Notes: generated by a model not told the origin, from the letters alone. DNA of 14,346 nt from DASSTJ01 sp035707965 (GCA_035707965.1 DASSTJ010000181.1:1-14346), one strand, 5' to 3'. Positions 6,146 through 12,973 are shown, counted from the first letter of the stretch. Numbers and translations: made by a program.

Positions 6146-6934
6146 TCAGAGCTCGTACGTGTCCCCGGGACGCGCGACGTCCAGCTCGCCCTGCCACGTG
6201 GTGCGGGCCTGCTCGAGGCAGAGCTTGATGTCGTTCCACGGCGGCAGGTGAGTCAGCACCAGGCGACCCACGCCTCCCGCTGCGGTCATGGCAGCCCCGG
6301 CGCGAGCGGCGGTCAGGTGCACGCCTCGCGCCGAGTCCCTGCCCTCCATGAACGCGCTGTCGGCCAGCACGAGGTCGGCGCCCGTGCACAACGGCGTCAG
6401 CGCGTCGCAAGTGTCGGTGTCGCCCGTGTACCCGAGGACGCCGCCGGTCGTGGTGTCTTCGATGCGCACGCCGTAGGCCAGCACAGGATGGTTGACGCGG
6501 AAGGGCGTCACGGCCAACGGCCCGAACCGCACTGGTTCGCGCTCGCGCCACGGCTGGAAGTCCAGCTGGTTGCGCATACCGGGCTCGGGCGGCAGGTCAT
6601 AGGCACGGGCCATCCGAGCCGCGGTGCCCGAGGGCCCCCAGACCTGCGGCTTGACCGGCCCGTCCGGCGAAGTCCGGCGCGGTCGGGGCGGGTACTTCAG
6701 CATCACGTAGAGGCCGCAGAGGTCGAGGCAGTGGTCCGGGTGCAGGTGCGACAGGAGCACGGCGTCGACGTCGAGCGGGTCGGCGTAGCGGTGCAGCCCG
6801 CCGAGCGCCCCGCTGCCCAGGTCGAGCAGCACTCGCCAGGTGCGCTCGCCGTCGGACGCCTCCACGAGATAGCAGGACGCGGAGGAGTCGGGGCCGGGGA
6901 CGCTGCCGGAGCAGCCGACGACGGTCACCCTCAT
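6146..6934 (-). CDS. MBL-fold phosphodiesterase, Rv1339-like
   Basis: The product (262 aa) is a metallo-beta-lactamase-fold hydrolase of the RNase Z-like type. The metal-binding signature SHLHPDHCLDL gives H63, H65, D67 and H68. Further ligand candidates are H149 (VNHPVLAYG), D172 (GYTGDTDTCD) and H229 (LTHLPPW). The N-terminus VTVVGCSGSVPGPDSSASCYL and the position directly after murI and next to rph match M. tuberculosis Rv1339, which has been reported as an atypical cyclic-AMP phosphodiesterase. I infer the same activity here. RNase Z proper is less likely because the long exosite arm is not evident. The ATG overlaps the murI stop by 4 bases (ATGA), so translation is probably coupled. Confidence 0.88.
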   Translation of the reverse strand: MRVTVVGCSGSVPGPDSSASCYLVEASDGERTWRVLLDLGSGALGGLHRYADPLDVDAVLLSHLHPDHCLDLCGLYVMLKYPPRPRRTSPDGPVKPQVWGPSGTAARMARAYDLPPEPGMRNQLDFQPWREREPVRFGPLAVTPFRVNHPVLAYGVRIEDTTTGGVLGYTGDTDTCDALTPLCTGADLVLADSAFMEGRDSARGVHLTAARAGAAMTAAGGVGRLVLTHLPPWNDIKLCLEQARTTWQGELDVARPGDTYEL

Positions 6935-7812
6935 CCGACGCTCCGGGCGGCGTCCTGGCCATCGCGTGGGGACGCCGAGTGGCTCACCGAGAGCTCGGGC
7001 TCGACCAGCGAGGCGTCCCAGCCGGCGGACTCGGCCAGCGCGATCTCCGGACCGAGGAAGCGACGTCCGAGACTGGAGAACACCGTCGGGTCACCGGTGG
7101 TCAGGAACCGGTGGGTCGGCGGCGGAAGGCTGGGGTCGCGCAGCAGGTCGCGCACGACGAGCTGCCGGTAGACGTCCTTGGCGGTCTCCTCGGCGCTGCT
7201 CACGAGCGTCACGAGGTCGCCCATGACGTACGAGATCACGCCCGTCAGCAGCGGGTAGTGCGTGCAGCCGAGGATCAGCGTGTCGACGCCGGCGCCGACG
7301 ACCGGCTGCAGGTACTCGCGGGCCACGTCGAGCAGCTCGGGCCCCGAGGTCACACCCGCCTCGACGAACTCGACGAACCGCGGGCAGGCCTGCGTCGTCA
7401 CCTTGATGTGCGGCGCGGCAGCGAAGGCGTCGACGTACGCGCCGGACGCCTTGGTGGCCTCCGTGCAGACGACCCCGACGTGGCCCGTGCGGCTGGCGGC
7501 GGCGGCCCTGCGGACCGCCGGCCTGATGACCTCGACGACAGGGACGTCGTAGCGCTCGCGGGCGTCGCCGAGCACCGCCGCGCTCGCCGAGTTGCACGCG
7601 ATGACGAGCGCCTTGACCCCGCGGTCGACCAGCTCGTCGAGACACTCGAGCGCGAACTCGCGCACCTGGGCGATCGGCCGCGGGCCGTAGGGCTGGCGCG
7701 CGGTGTCGCCCATGTAGAGCACCGGCTCGTGCGGCAGCTGGTCGAGCACCGCACGCGCGACGGTGAGACCGCCGTAGCCGGAGTCGAAGATGCCGATGGG
7801 TGCGTCTGCCAC
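6931..7812 (-). CDS. murI: Glutamate racemase
   Basis: The product (293 aa) interconverts L- and D-glutamate, providing D-Glu for peptidoglycan stem peptides, in the cytosol and without cofactor. The two catalytic cysteines are in their classic contexts: C73 in IACNSASA and C183 in LGCTHYPLL. The N-terminal IGIFDSGYGGLTV (D10, S11) is the family signature, and MGDTARQPYGPRP follows at residues 34-46. The length is slightly over the usual 265-275 because of a polar C-terminal tail. The GTG start at 7810-7812 has no Shine-Dalgarno but sits 6 bases after a TAGGCT hexamer, pointing to a leaderless mRNA. It heads the transcript that continues into the MBL-fold gene, as in mycobacteria. Confidence 0.96.
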   Translation of the reverse strand: MADAPIGIFDSGYGGLTVARAVLDQLPHEPVLYMGDTARQPYGPRPIAQVREFALECLDELVDRGVKALVIACNSASAAVLGDARERYDVPVVEVIRPAVRRAAAASRTGHVGVVCTEATKASGAYVDAFAAAPHIKVTTQACPRFVEFVEAGVTSGPELLDVAREYLQPVVGAGVDTLILGCTHYPLLTGVISYVMGDLVTLVSSAEETAKDVYRQLVVRDLLRDPSLPPPTHRFLTTGDPTVFSSLGRRFLGPEIALAESAGWDASLVEPELSVSHSASPRDGQDAARSVG

Positions 7813-7818
7813 ATGCGG

Positions 7819-7824
7819 AGCCTA
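7819..7824 (-). promoter_or_regulatory. -10 element of murI (leaderless)
   Basis: TAGGCT on the - strand ends 6 bases before the murI GTG, so transcription should start at or next to the start codon. No clear -35 was found. The rest of the 7825-8008 divergent spacer between murI and rph contains no supported gene. Confidence 0.6.
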
Positions 7825-8008
7825 CGGTCGAGTAGGGGGCTGGCACACACGACGAGGGCGTGAGCCTGGCCACGGTGCCGGCTTCGTCACGCCGGGCGGC
7901 TACCACGGTGAAGACGGTCGCGGGTTGGACAACCTGCACCTGCGGTGACGTGAACCGCGCACGCCGTGGACGTCCGATCCGCCGTGCTGGCGCCGAGGAG
8001 CAAGGCCC

Positions 8009-8014
8009 TAGCCT
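8009..8014 (+). promoter_or_regulatory. -10 element of rph (leaderless)
   Basis: TAGCCT ends 7 bases before the rph ATG at 8022, the same geometry as at clpS. No -35 match is obvious. This placement also helps decide the rph start against the longer open frame. Confidence 0.6.
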
Positions 8015-8021
8015 GGGCGGC

Positions 8022-8753
8022 ATGACGCGAGATGACGGCCGAGCGGCCGACGAGCTGCGCCCTGTCCGGATCACCCGCGGGTGGCTCGACCAGGCGGAGG
8101 GCAGCGTGCTGGTGGAGTTCGGACGCACGCGCGTGCTCTGCGCCGCCTCGTTCACGGCCGGTGTGCCGCGGTGGCGCAAGGGCAGCGGTGAAGGGTGGGT
8201 CACGGCCGAGTACGCCATGCTGCCCCGCTCGACGAACACCCGCAGCGATCGCGAGTCCGTGAAGGGACGCATCGGTGGGCGCACGCACGAGATCAGCCGG
8301 TTGATCGGTCGCAGCCTGCGGGCCGTGATCGACACGAAGGCTTTGGGTGAGAACACGATCGTCCTCGACTGCGACGTGCTTCAGGCGGACGGCGGCACGC
8401 GCACGGCCGCCATCACCGGGGCCTACGTGGCACTGGCCGACGCCATCGAGACGGCGCGCGGCCTGAAGCTGATCGCGGCAGGCGCCACCCCATTGACCGG
8501 TTCGGTGGCGGCCGTGAGCGTCGGCGTGGTGAAGGGCGCGCCGGTGCTGGACCTCTGCTACACCGAGGACGTCGGCGCTGACACCGACATGAACATCGTG
8601 ATGACCGGCGACGGGCGGTTCGTCGAGGTGCAGGGCACGGCGGAGGGCGAGGCGTTCGACCGCGCGCTGCTCGACCGGCTGCTCGACCTCGGTGCTGTGG
8701 GGTGCGACCGGCTGACCCAGCTGCAGAGCGACGCCCTGGCAGCCTCGCGGTGA
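8022..8753 (+). CDS. rph: Ribonuclease PH
   Basis: The product (243 aa) is a phosphorolytic 3'-5' exoribonuclease that trims tRNA 3' ends, working as a hexamer in the cytosol. Diagnostic stretches are DELRPVRITRGWLDQAEGSVLV at the N-terminus (shown here in part only as family context), EGWVTAEYAMLPRSTNTR, RIGGRTHEISRLIGRSLR with the phosphate- and RNA-binding arginines, DCDVLQADGGTRTAAITGA, and the C-terminal TDMNIVMTGDGRFVEVQGTA with the conserved acidic residues. Length agrees with the usual 237-245. The frame is open upstream to about 7860, but the ATG at 8022 gives the family N-terminus and lies 7 bases after a TAGCCT hexamer. Its stop overlaps the rdgB start by 4 bases, forming the rph-rdgB pair seen in M. 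tuberculosis (Rv1340-Rv1341). Confidence 0.97.
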   Translation: MTRDDGRAADELRPVRITRGWLDQAEGSVLVEFGRTRVLCAASFTAGVPRWRKGSGEGWVTAEYAMLPRSTNTRSDRESVKGRIGGRTHEISRLIGRSLRAVIDTKALGENTIVLDCDVLQADGGTRTAAITGAYVALADAIETARGLKLIAAGATPLTGSVAAVSVGVVKGAPVLDLCYTEDVGADTDMNIVMTGDGRFVEVQGTAEGEAFDRALLDRLLDLGAVGCDRLTQLQSDALAASR

Positions 8754-9418
8754 CGGCGCGCTTTACGCCGCCGGACGGTGCCCGGCTCGTCCTCGCCACG
8801 CGCAACGAGCACAAGGTCGTCGAGCTGCGCGAGCTGCTGTCGGACCTCGCCCAGGCCCGTGGCGTGGACGTCGACCTCGGCACGGCCGTCGTCGGCGCCG
8901 ACGCGTTCGACGGGCTCGAGGACGTCGTGGAGAACGGTGACTCGTTCACCGCCAACGCGCTGCTGAAGGCGCACGCGGTCTGCGACGCCACCGGGCTGCC
9001 CGCGCTGGCCGACGACTCCGGGCTGGCCGTCGACATCCTCGGAGGCGCGCCGGGCATCTTCTCGGCGCGCTGGTGCGGCCGACCGGAGCTGCCGCGTGCC
9101 GAGAAGGACCGGGCGAACCTCGAGCTGCTGCTGAACCAGCTCTCCGACGTCCTCGACGAGCACCGAGCGGCCGGTTTCGTGTGCGCGGCTGCGCTGGTCA
9201 CGCCGTCCGGCGACGAGCACGTGGAGCTCGGCCACGTGCGAGGCGTGCTGGCAAGGGAGCCGTTGGGGCACAACGGGTTCGGCTACGACCCGATCCTCCG
9301 GCTGCCGGACGGCCGCACGCTGGCCCAGCTGACCAACGACGAGAAGAACGCGATCAGCCACCGAGGCAACGCGATGCGCGCCATCGCGCCACGGCTGGTG
9401 AGGTTGCTGGAGGTCTGA
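8750..9418 (+). CDS. rdgB: XTP/dITP diphosphatase (RdgB/HAM1 family)
   Basis: The product (222 aa) hydrolyses non-canonical purine triphosphates (XTP, dITP, ITP) to monophosphates, keeping them out of DNA and RNA. Clear motifs are LVLATRNEHKVVELRELL (residues 13-30), ENGDSFTANALLKA, the catalytic ADDSGLAVDILGGAPGIFSA, GFGYDPILRLPDGRTLAQL and NAISHRGNAMR. I chose the GTG at 8750, which overlaps the rph stop codon (GTGA) and puts the nucleotide-binding ATRNEHK near the N-terminus as in the family. An upstream in-frame GTG at 8702 would add 16 residues running inside rph and is unnecessary. Co-transcription with rph is likely. Confidence 0.95.
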   Translation: MTARFTPPDGARLVLATRNEHKVVELRELLSDLAQARGVDVDLGTAVVGADAFDGLEDVVENGDSFTANALLKAHAVCDATGLPALADDSGLAVDILGGAPGIFSARWCGRPELPRAEKDRANLELLLNQLSDVLDEHRAAGFVCAAALVTPSGDEHVELGHVRGVLAREPLGHNGFGYDPILRLPDGRTLAQLTNDEKNAISHRGNAMRAIAPRLVRLLEV

Positions 9419-9562
9419 CCGGTCGCCCGCCCTGCCTCGGTCGAGATGGACGGTGGGTTGCGCCACGGTCGGCATCCCCACCCCCACCAACCGCAGGCCG
9501 ACCCGGCGCGAGCGTCAGGCGGATGCCGCCGCACCCGCTGGGCTCTGTGAGGACGACGGCGC

Positions 9563-11125
9563 ATGCTGGTGACCATGGATGGCGTAAGGGCGCCGCGGTC
9601 CGGTCAGGTCCGCGCGGGTCTCGCGGGCGTCGTGGCGTGCGCGCTCACCATCGCGATCGCGGAGCTGCTGGCGGCGCTGCTGGTCCGCACCGGCCGCGCG
9701 GGTGGCACGCCGGCACCTCTGCTGGCCGTAGGGAACGCCTTCGTCGACCGCACGCCGCGGTGGCTCAAGGACTGGGCCGTCGCCAGCTTCGGCACGCACG
9801 ACAAGGACGCGTTGTTCGTCGGCATGGCGCTGGTCCTGGTGCTCGCGGCGGTCGGCGTCGGACTGCTGGGGTGGGTGCGCCGTCGCCTCGGCCTCGCCGC
9901 CCTGGTGCTGCTGCTGGCACTGGGGCTGGCCGCCGTGCTCGGCCGCCCGCACGCCGGGCTCGCCGACGCGCTGCCACTCCTTCTCGCCGGTGCTCTCGGA
10001 CTCGCGGTACTCAGCACCCTGCTCGAGCGTGACGCGCAGGCGGCCTCGACAGGTCAGGAGGTCGATCGCCGAGCCTTCCTCCGTCTCACGACGATGACGG
10101 CGGCCGCTGCCGTGGTCGGCGCGGGCCTGTCATCCGTGGTCGGCCGTGGTGCCCGGGCGGTGGCGGCGAGCCGAGCGATGCTGCGCCTGCCGATGGCGAC
10201 CGCGTCGTACGACGCGAGCACCGCATCGCTGGACGTGCCGGGCATCACGCCGTTCCTCACTCCGCCGGACGACTTCTTTCGCATCGACACGGCCCTCGTC
10301 GTGCCTCAGGTGTCGACGGCCGACTGGAGGCTGCGCGTCCACGGGCTCGTCGACCACCCGTTCGAGCTGACGTTCGACCAGCTGCTGGCGCTCCCCATGG
10401 TCGAGACGCTGCTGACCCTCACCTGCGTGTCGAACGAGGTGGGCGGCGACCTGGTCGGCAACCAGCGGTGGCTGGGGCACCCGCTGCGCGACCTGCTGGC
10501 CCGGGCCGCCCCGCACCCGGGCGCGGACATGGTGCTGTCGACGAGCGCCGACGGGTGGACGGCGGGCACACCGCTCGACGCCCTGACCGACCCGGGGCGT
10601 GACGCGCTGCTGGCGGTGGGTATGGGGGGCGGCCCGCTGCCCGTGGAGCACGGCTTCCCGGCGCGCCTGGTGGTGCCCGGCCTCTACGGCTACGTCTCGG
10701 CGACGAAGTGGGTCGTCGACCTCGAGGTCACGCGCTTCGACCGCGCCGAGGGCTACTGGACGCCGCGGGGCTGGTCAGCGAGGGGTCCGATCAAGACGGA
10801 GTCGCGCATCGACGTCCCCCGGCCAGGCGACACAGTGCGTGCCGGCACGGTCGTGGTCGCGGGTGTGGCCTGGGCCCAGCACCGGGGCGTGCGCGAGGTC
10901 GAGGTGAGGGTGGACGAGGGGCCGTGGCAGCCGGCGAGCCTCGGCCCGGGCGGCGACGAGGACACGTGGCGGCAGTGGGTCTGGCAGTGGCAGGCCACGC
11001 GCGGCGCGCACACGATCCAGGTGCGCGCGACCGACGGGACGGGCGCCGTCCAGACCTCCACCGAGGCGCCGCCCGCACCGAACGGGGCGTCCGGCTGGCA
11101 CACGCGGTACCTCACCGTGCAGTGA
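9563..11125 (+). CDS. Polytopic molybdopterin oxidoreductase, sulfite-oxidase fold
   Basis: The product (520 aa) combines an N-terminal membrane part with an extracytoplasmic molybdopterin domain. Four hydrophobic segments lie at about 17-41, 83-104, 109-127 and 134-153. A fifth, short and Ala-rich, at 175-193 is directly preceded by a twin-arginine motif DRRAFLR (R169-R170). The cofactor domain (about 235-395) has the sulfite-oxidase/YedY core, with the presumed Mo-ligand Cys288 in LTLTCVSNEVGG and the conserved HGFPARLVVPGLYGY. A C-terminal Ig-like Mo-co dimerisation domain (about 405-520) closes the protein. This fits the actinobacterial dual Sec/Tat-targeted molybdoprotein type, where Sec inserts the first helices and Tat exports the folded cofactor domain. 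The substrate is unknown. The ATG at 9563 has a GAGG site; ATG at 9575 is an alternative. No promoter is evident in the 144-base gap from rdgB, so read-through is possible. Confidence 0.88.
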   Translation: MLVTMDGVRAPRSGQVRAGLAGVVACALTIAIAELLAALLVRTGRAGGTPAPLLAVGNAFVDRTPRWLKDWAVASFGTHDKDALFVGMALVLVLAAVGVGLLGWVRRRLGLAALVLLLALGLAAVLGRPHAGLADALPLLLAGALGLAVLSTLLERDAQAASTGQEVDRRAFLRLTTMTAAAAVVGAGLSSVVGRGARAVAASRAMLRLPMATASYDASTASLDVPGITPFLTPPDDFFRIDTALVVPQVSTADWRLRVHGLVDHPFELTFDQLLALPMVETLLTLTCVSNEVGGDLVGNQRWLGHPLRDLLARAAPHPGADMVLSTSADGWTAGTPLDALTDPGRDALLAVGMGGGPLPVEHGFPARLVVPGLYGYVSATKWVVDLEVTRFDRAEGYWTPRGWSARGPIKTESRIDVPRPGDTVRAGTVVVAGVAWAQHRGVREVEVRVDEGPWQPASLGPGGDEDTWRQWVWQWQATRGAHTIQVRATDGTGAVQTSTEAPPAPNGASGWHTRYLTVQ

Positions 11126-11168
11126 CCGGTCGGCGTCGCCTGGAAAGCCTCGCCACGCGTCGACCGGT
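11125..11168. terminator. Candidate hairpin after the molybdopterin oxidoreductase
   Basis: ACCGGTCG (11125-11132) and CGACCGGT (11161-11168) are perfect 8-bp complements. The stem can grow to 12 pairs with two G-U pairs around a 20-base loop. It overlaps the last base of the stop codon and precedes the 3' end of tRNA-Leu on the other strand, so it could terminate either. There is no U-tract. Confidence 0.4.
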
Positions 11169-11180
11169 GGAAGGGCCGCG

Positions 11181-11262
11181 TGCGGGAGAAGGGACTCGAA
11201 CCCTCACGCCCGAAGGCACAGGAACCTAAATCCTGCGTGGCTGCCAGTTACACCACTCCCGC
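11181..11262 (-). tRNA. tRNA-Leu (anticodon UAG)
   Basis: Read on the - strand, the gene opens with the acceptor strand GCGGGAG and closes with CTCCCGC plus discriminator A. The anticodon stem is CAGGA/TCCTG with loop TTTAGGT, giving anticodon TAG for CUA codons. A class II variable arm (TGCC-TTCG-GGCG) confirms a leucine/serine-type long-arm tRNA, and the T-arm is GAGGG-TTCGAGT-CCCTT. Total length is 82 nt. The 3' CCA is not encoded, so it must be added post-transcriptionally, unlike the tRNA-Lys in this window. Confidence 0.95.
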
Positions 11263-11272
11263 GTACGGCGAA

Positions 11273-11278
11273 AGCGTA
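11273..11278 (-). promoter_or_regulatory. -10 element of tRNA-Leu
   Basis: TACGCT on the - strand lies 10 bases before the mature tRNA 5' end. A 6-bp inverted repeat (GCCGCG/CGCGGC, 11279-11306) just upstream could end bcp transcription, so the -35 region and the bcp 3' end are tightly packed. Confidence 0.45.
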
Positions 11279-11308
11279 GCCGCGGACCGCAGCCCCTCGT
11301 CGCGGCGC

Positions 11309-11782
11309 TCAGCTCACTGCCACTCCGAGCGCCTTCGTCAGGGCCGCGACGTGGCCCGTGGCCTTGACGTTGTACCGCGCCAGCTCGACCGTGCCGTCCG
11401 GCGCGACCACGACGGTGGAGCGGATCACCCCCGTCACGGTCTTGCCGTAGAGCTTCTTCTCGCCGTACGCGCCCCACGCCGTCATGACCGACCGGTCCGT
11501 GTCGCACAGCAGCGGGTAGGTGAGCCCGTGGGCGTCGACGAACTTCGCCTGCTTCTCCGGCTTGTCGGGGCTGATGCCCACCACCTCGTAGCCCGCGGCC
11601 TGCAGCGGCGCCAGGCTGTCGCGGAAGTCGCACGCCTCCTTCGTGCACCCCGGGGTCATGGCGGCGGGGTAGAAGAAGACGACCAGGTGCTTGCCTCGGT
11701 AGTCCGACAGGGACACCGGTGCGCCCGTGCTGTCCGGCAGCGTGAAGTCGGGTGCGGGCTGGCCTTCGATGAGCTTGGGCAT
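11309..11782 (-). CDS. bcp: Thioredoxin-dependent thiol peroxidase (Bcp/PrxQ)
   Basis: The product (157 aa) is a cytosolic atypical 2-Cys peroxiredoxin reducing hydrogen peroxide and organic hydroperoxides using thioredoxin. The peroxidatic cysteine C46 lies in the signature FFYPAAMTPGCTKEACDFRD, with the resolving C51 five residues on, as in E. coli Bcp. YGKTVTGVIRSTVVVAPDG carries the conserved Arg (IRST) that completes the active site. Length is typical. The ATG is preceded by GGAGGA at a short spacing. It is transcribed toward tRNA-Leu and divergently from the DUF3618 and GroES-like genes. Confidence 0.96.
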   Translation of the reverse strand: MPKLIEGQPAPDFTLPDSTGAPVSLSDYRGKHLVVFFYPAAMTPGCTKEACDFRDSLAPLQAAGYEVVGISPDKPEKQAKFVDAHGLTYPLLCDTDRSVMTAWGAYGEKKLYGKTVTGVIRSTVVVAPDGTVELARYNVKATGHVAALTKALGVAVS

Positions 11783-11811
11783 AGGTCCTCCGGGGGTCCG
11801 TCGACGGCGCT

Positions 11812-11862
11812 GGTGACGCCGTGGTGGTGACGAGGTCGCAGCCGATCGTAGGCGGCGTCACC
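11812..11862. promoter_or_regulatory. Inverted repeat spanning the bcp -10 element
   Basis: GGTGACGCC (11812-11820) and GGCGTCACC (11854-11862) are perfect 9-bp complements 33 bases apart. Between them, on the - strand, is TACGAT (11850-11845), a good TANNNT -10 for bcp that would give a leader of roughly 55-60 bases. The repeat may be an operator for a dimeric or looping regulator, or a leader hairpin. Function is inference. Confidence 0.35.
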
Positions 11863-11926
11863 GTCACCCCCGGCGTCGCACCGGACCCGGATCGACGTCC
11901 GCGATGCCGGGTGATCGCCGGGCCGG

Positions 11927-11932
11927 TAGCGT
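11927..11932 (+). promoter_or_regulatory. -10 element upstream of the DUF3618 gene
   Basis: TAGCGT fits TANNNT and is identical to the hexamer before the GroES-like gene. The predicted start at about 11939 leaves a leader of some 52 bases before the GTG at 11991. A GTG sits precisely at the predicted transcription start but in another reading frame (see findings). Confidence 0.45.
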
Positions 11933-11990
11933 CAGTGCGTGGGCGCCCGCGTCGCCCGTCCGCTGGCCGACCGAGGTGTGAGGAGCGTGC

Positions 11991-12380
11991 GTGAGCCAGT
12001 CCGAGAGCGTCCCCGGCGGCGTCGTCCCGCAGGCCGCGGCCTCGACGTCCCCGCCGGCCGGTACGTCTGAGGTCGCCACCGGCGTCGTCCCCAGCCCCGA
12101 GCGCGCGTTGCCGACGGACCCGAAGGAGCTCGAGGCGCAGATCGAGCAGACGCGCGCCCACCTGGTCGGCACGGTCGACGAGCTGGCGATGCGACTGCAA
12201 CCCAAGGAGATCGCTCGGCGCGGCAGGGCCGACCTCAAGGCGAGGGTGGATGCCGCGATCCGGACGCCGGACGGCTCGCTCCGGGTCGAGCGCGTGGTGG
12301 CTCTCGGCGCGGCTGTCGCCTCCCTGGTCTCCCTGGTCGTCTGGAACCGGCGCCGGCTGAAGCGACGGTCTCGCCGCTGA
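11991..12380 (+). CDS. DUF3618 domain membrane protein
   Basis: The 129-residue product has the compact DUF3618 motif at about 43-72: PKELEAQIEQTRAHLVGTVD followed by ELAMRLQPKEIA. An unstructured Pro/Ala/Ser-rich N-terminus (1-42) precedes it. A single hydrophobic helix (about 101-118, VVALGAAVASLVSLVVW) is followed by an Arg/Lys-rich tail, predicting a C-terminally anchored membrane protein with the tail inside. The function of DUF3618 is unknown; it is widespread in actinobacteria and often near envelope or stress genes. The GTG start has a GAGGAG ribosome site. The gene ends 46 bases before the GroES-like gene, which has its own -10 hexamer. Confidence 0.87.
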   Translation: MSQSESVPGGVVPQAAASTSPPAGTSEVATGVVPSPERALPTDPKELEAQIEQTRAHLVGTVDELAMRLQPKEIARRGRADLKARVDAAIRTPDGSLRVERVVALGAAVASLVSLVVWNRRRLKRRSRR

Positions 12381-12414
12381 CCCGACCGCTGCCGGTCACG
12401 TCCCTCTCCGGCGG

Positions 12415-12420
12415 TAGCGT
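12415..12420 (+). promoter_or_regulatory. -10 element of the GroES-like gene (leaderless)
   Basis: TAGCGT ends 6 bases before the GTG at 12427, again predicting a leaderless mRNA. No Shine-Dalgarno is visible in front of this start. Confidence 0.6.
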
Positions 12421-12426
12421 GGCACT

Positions 12427-12801
12427 GTGAGCACCACCGCAGCCGGTACCGCGGCGTCCGGCGCCAGCACACGCTCCGGGCGCGACGCACGCCTGCCCAT
12501 CCGCATGCTGCACGACCGGGTGCTGGTGTCCACCGACCGCGAGGGCGGCGAGCGGCGCTCCGGCGGCGGCATCGTCATCCCGGCGACGGCGGCGGTGGGC
12601 AAGCGGCTCGCCTGGGCCCGCGTCGTCGCGGTCGGGCCGCACGTGCGCCAGGTGCAGCTCGGCGACCGCGTGCTCTTCGACCCGGAGGACCGGGCCGAGG
12701 TCGAGCTGCAGGGTGACGAGTACGTGCTGCTGCGCGAGCGAGACCTCCACGCGATCGCCGCGCCTCGGGCGGACGACGACCGGACGGGCCTGTACCTCTG
12801 A
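12427..12801 (+). CDS. GroES-family co-chaperone-like protein
   Basis: The product (124 aa) carries a Cpn10 fold at about 24-111: PIRMLHDRVLVSTD, the glycine-rich GGGIVIPATA that follows the mobile loop, RVVAVGP, the LGDRVLFDP turn and the closing GDEYVLLRERDLHAI strand, all in GroES order. It is longer than standard GroES (about 97-100 residues) owing to a 23-residue Ala/Ser/Thr-rich N-terminus and a short acidic C-terminal tail. No groEL is adjacent, so it is probably a second GroES-like protein rather than the main groES of the groESL operon, though a co-chaperone role cannot be excluded. The GTG start is supported by the TAGCGT hexamer 6 bases upstream. A strong hairpin follows the stop. 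Confidence 0.85.
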   Translation: MSTTAAGTAASGASTRSGRDARLPIRMLHDRVLVSTDREGGERRSGGGIVIPATAAVGKRLAWARVVAVGPHVRQVQLGDRVLFDPEDRAEVELQGDEYVLLRERDLHAIAAPRADDDRTGLYL

Positions 12802-12805
12802 CACG

Positions 12806-12846
12806 GCGAAGGCCCCGGTCGCACAGGGTGCGGCCGGGGCCTTCGC
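12806..12846. terminator. Strong bidirectional hairpin between groES-like gene and tRNA-Lys
   Basis: A 19-bp stem (arm GCGAAGGCCCCGGTCGCAC at 12806-12824, complement at 12828-12846) has one G-T pair and a 3-base loop. It starts 4 bases after the GroES-like stop and ends 3 bases from the 3' end of tRNA-Lys on the opposite strand, so it can end both transcripts. No U-tract follows on the + strand. Confidence 0.85.
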
Positions 12847-12849
12847 GCG

Positions 12850-12925
<76 letters not shown>

Positions 12926-12936
12926 AACGGCACTAG

Positions 12937-12942
12937 AGGTTA
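12937..12942 (-). promoter_or_regulatory. -10 element of tRNA-Lys
   Basis: TAACCT on the - strand lies 11 bases before the mature tRNA 5' end and fits the TANNNT consensus. The small acidic gene upstream on the same strand ends at 12974, so the -35 region abuts its stop codon and read-through from it is also possible. Confidence 0.5.
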
Positions 12943-12973
12943 GCAGCCCTCGCGCCCGTCGAAGAAATCGACC

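Noticed and set aside
6119..7171. 350-residue + strand frame opposite the MBL-fold gene and murI
   Set aside because: Antisense to two certain genes, no ribosome site and no recognisable domain.
8702..8749. Earlier GTG start for rdgB
   Set aside because: It would extend 48 bases inside rph with residues not expected in the family; the GTGA overlap at 8750 is the usual coupling arrangement.
9471..9534. Inverted repeat CGGCATCC/GGATGCCG in the rdgB-molybdoenzyme gap
   Set aside because: The loop of nearly 50 bases and the GC-rich context make a functional hairpin or operator unconvincing.
11226..12200. Long - strand frame covering bcp and part of the DUF3618 gene
   Set aside because: It runs through tRNA-Leu and the bcp coding region in another frame, with shadow-type composition.
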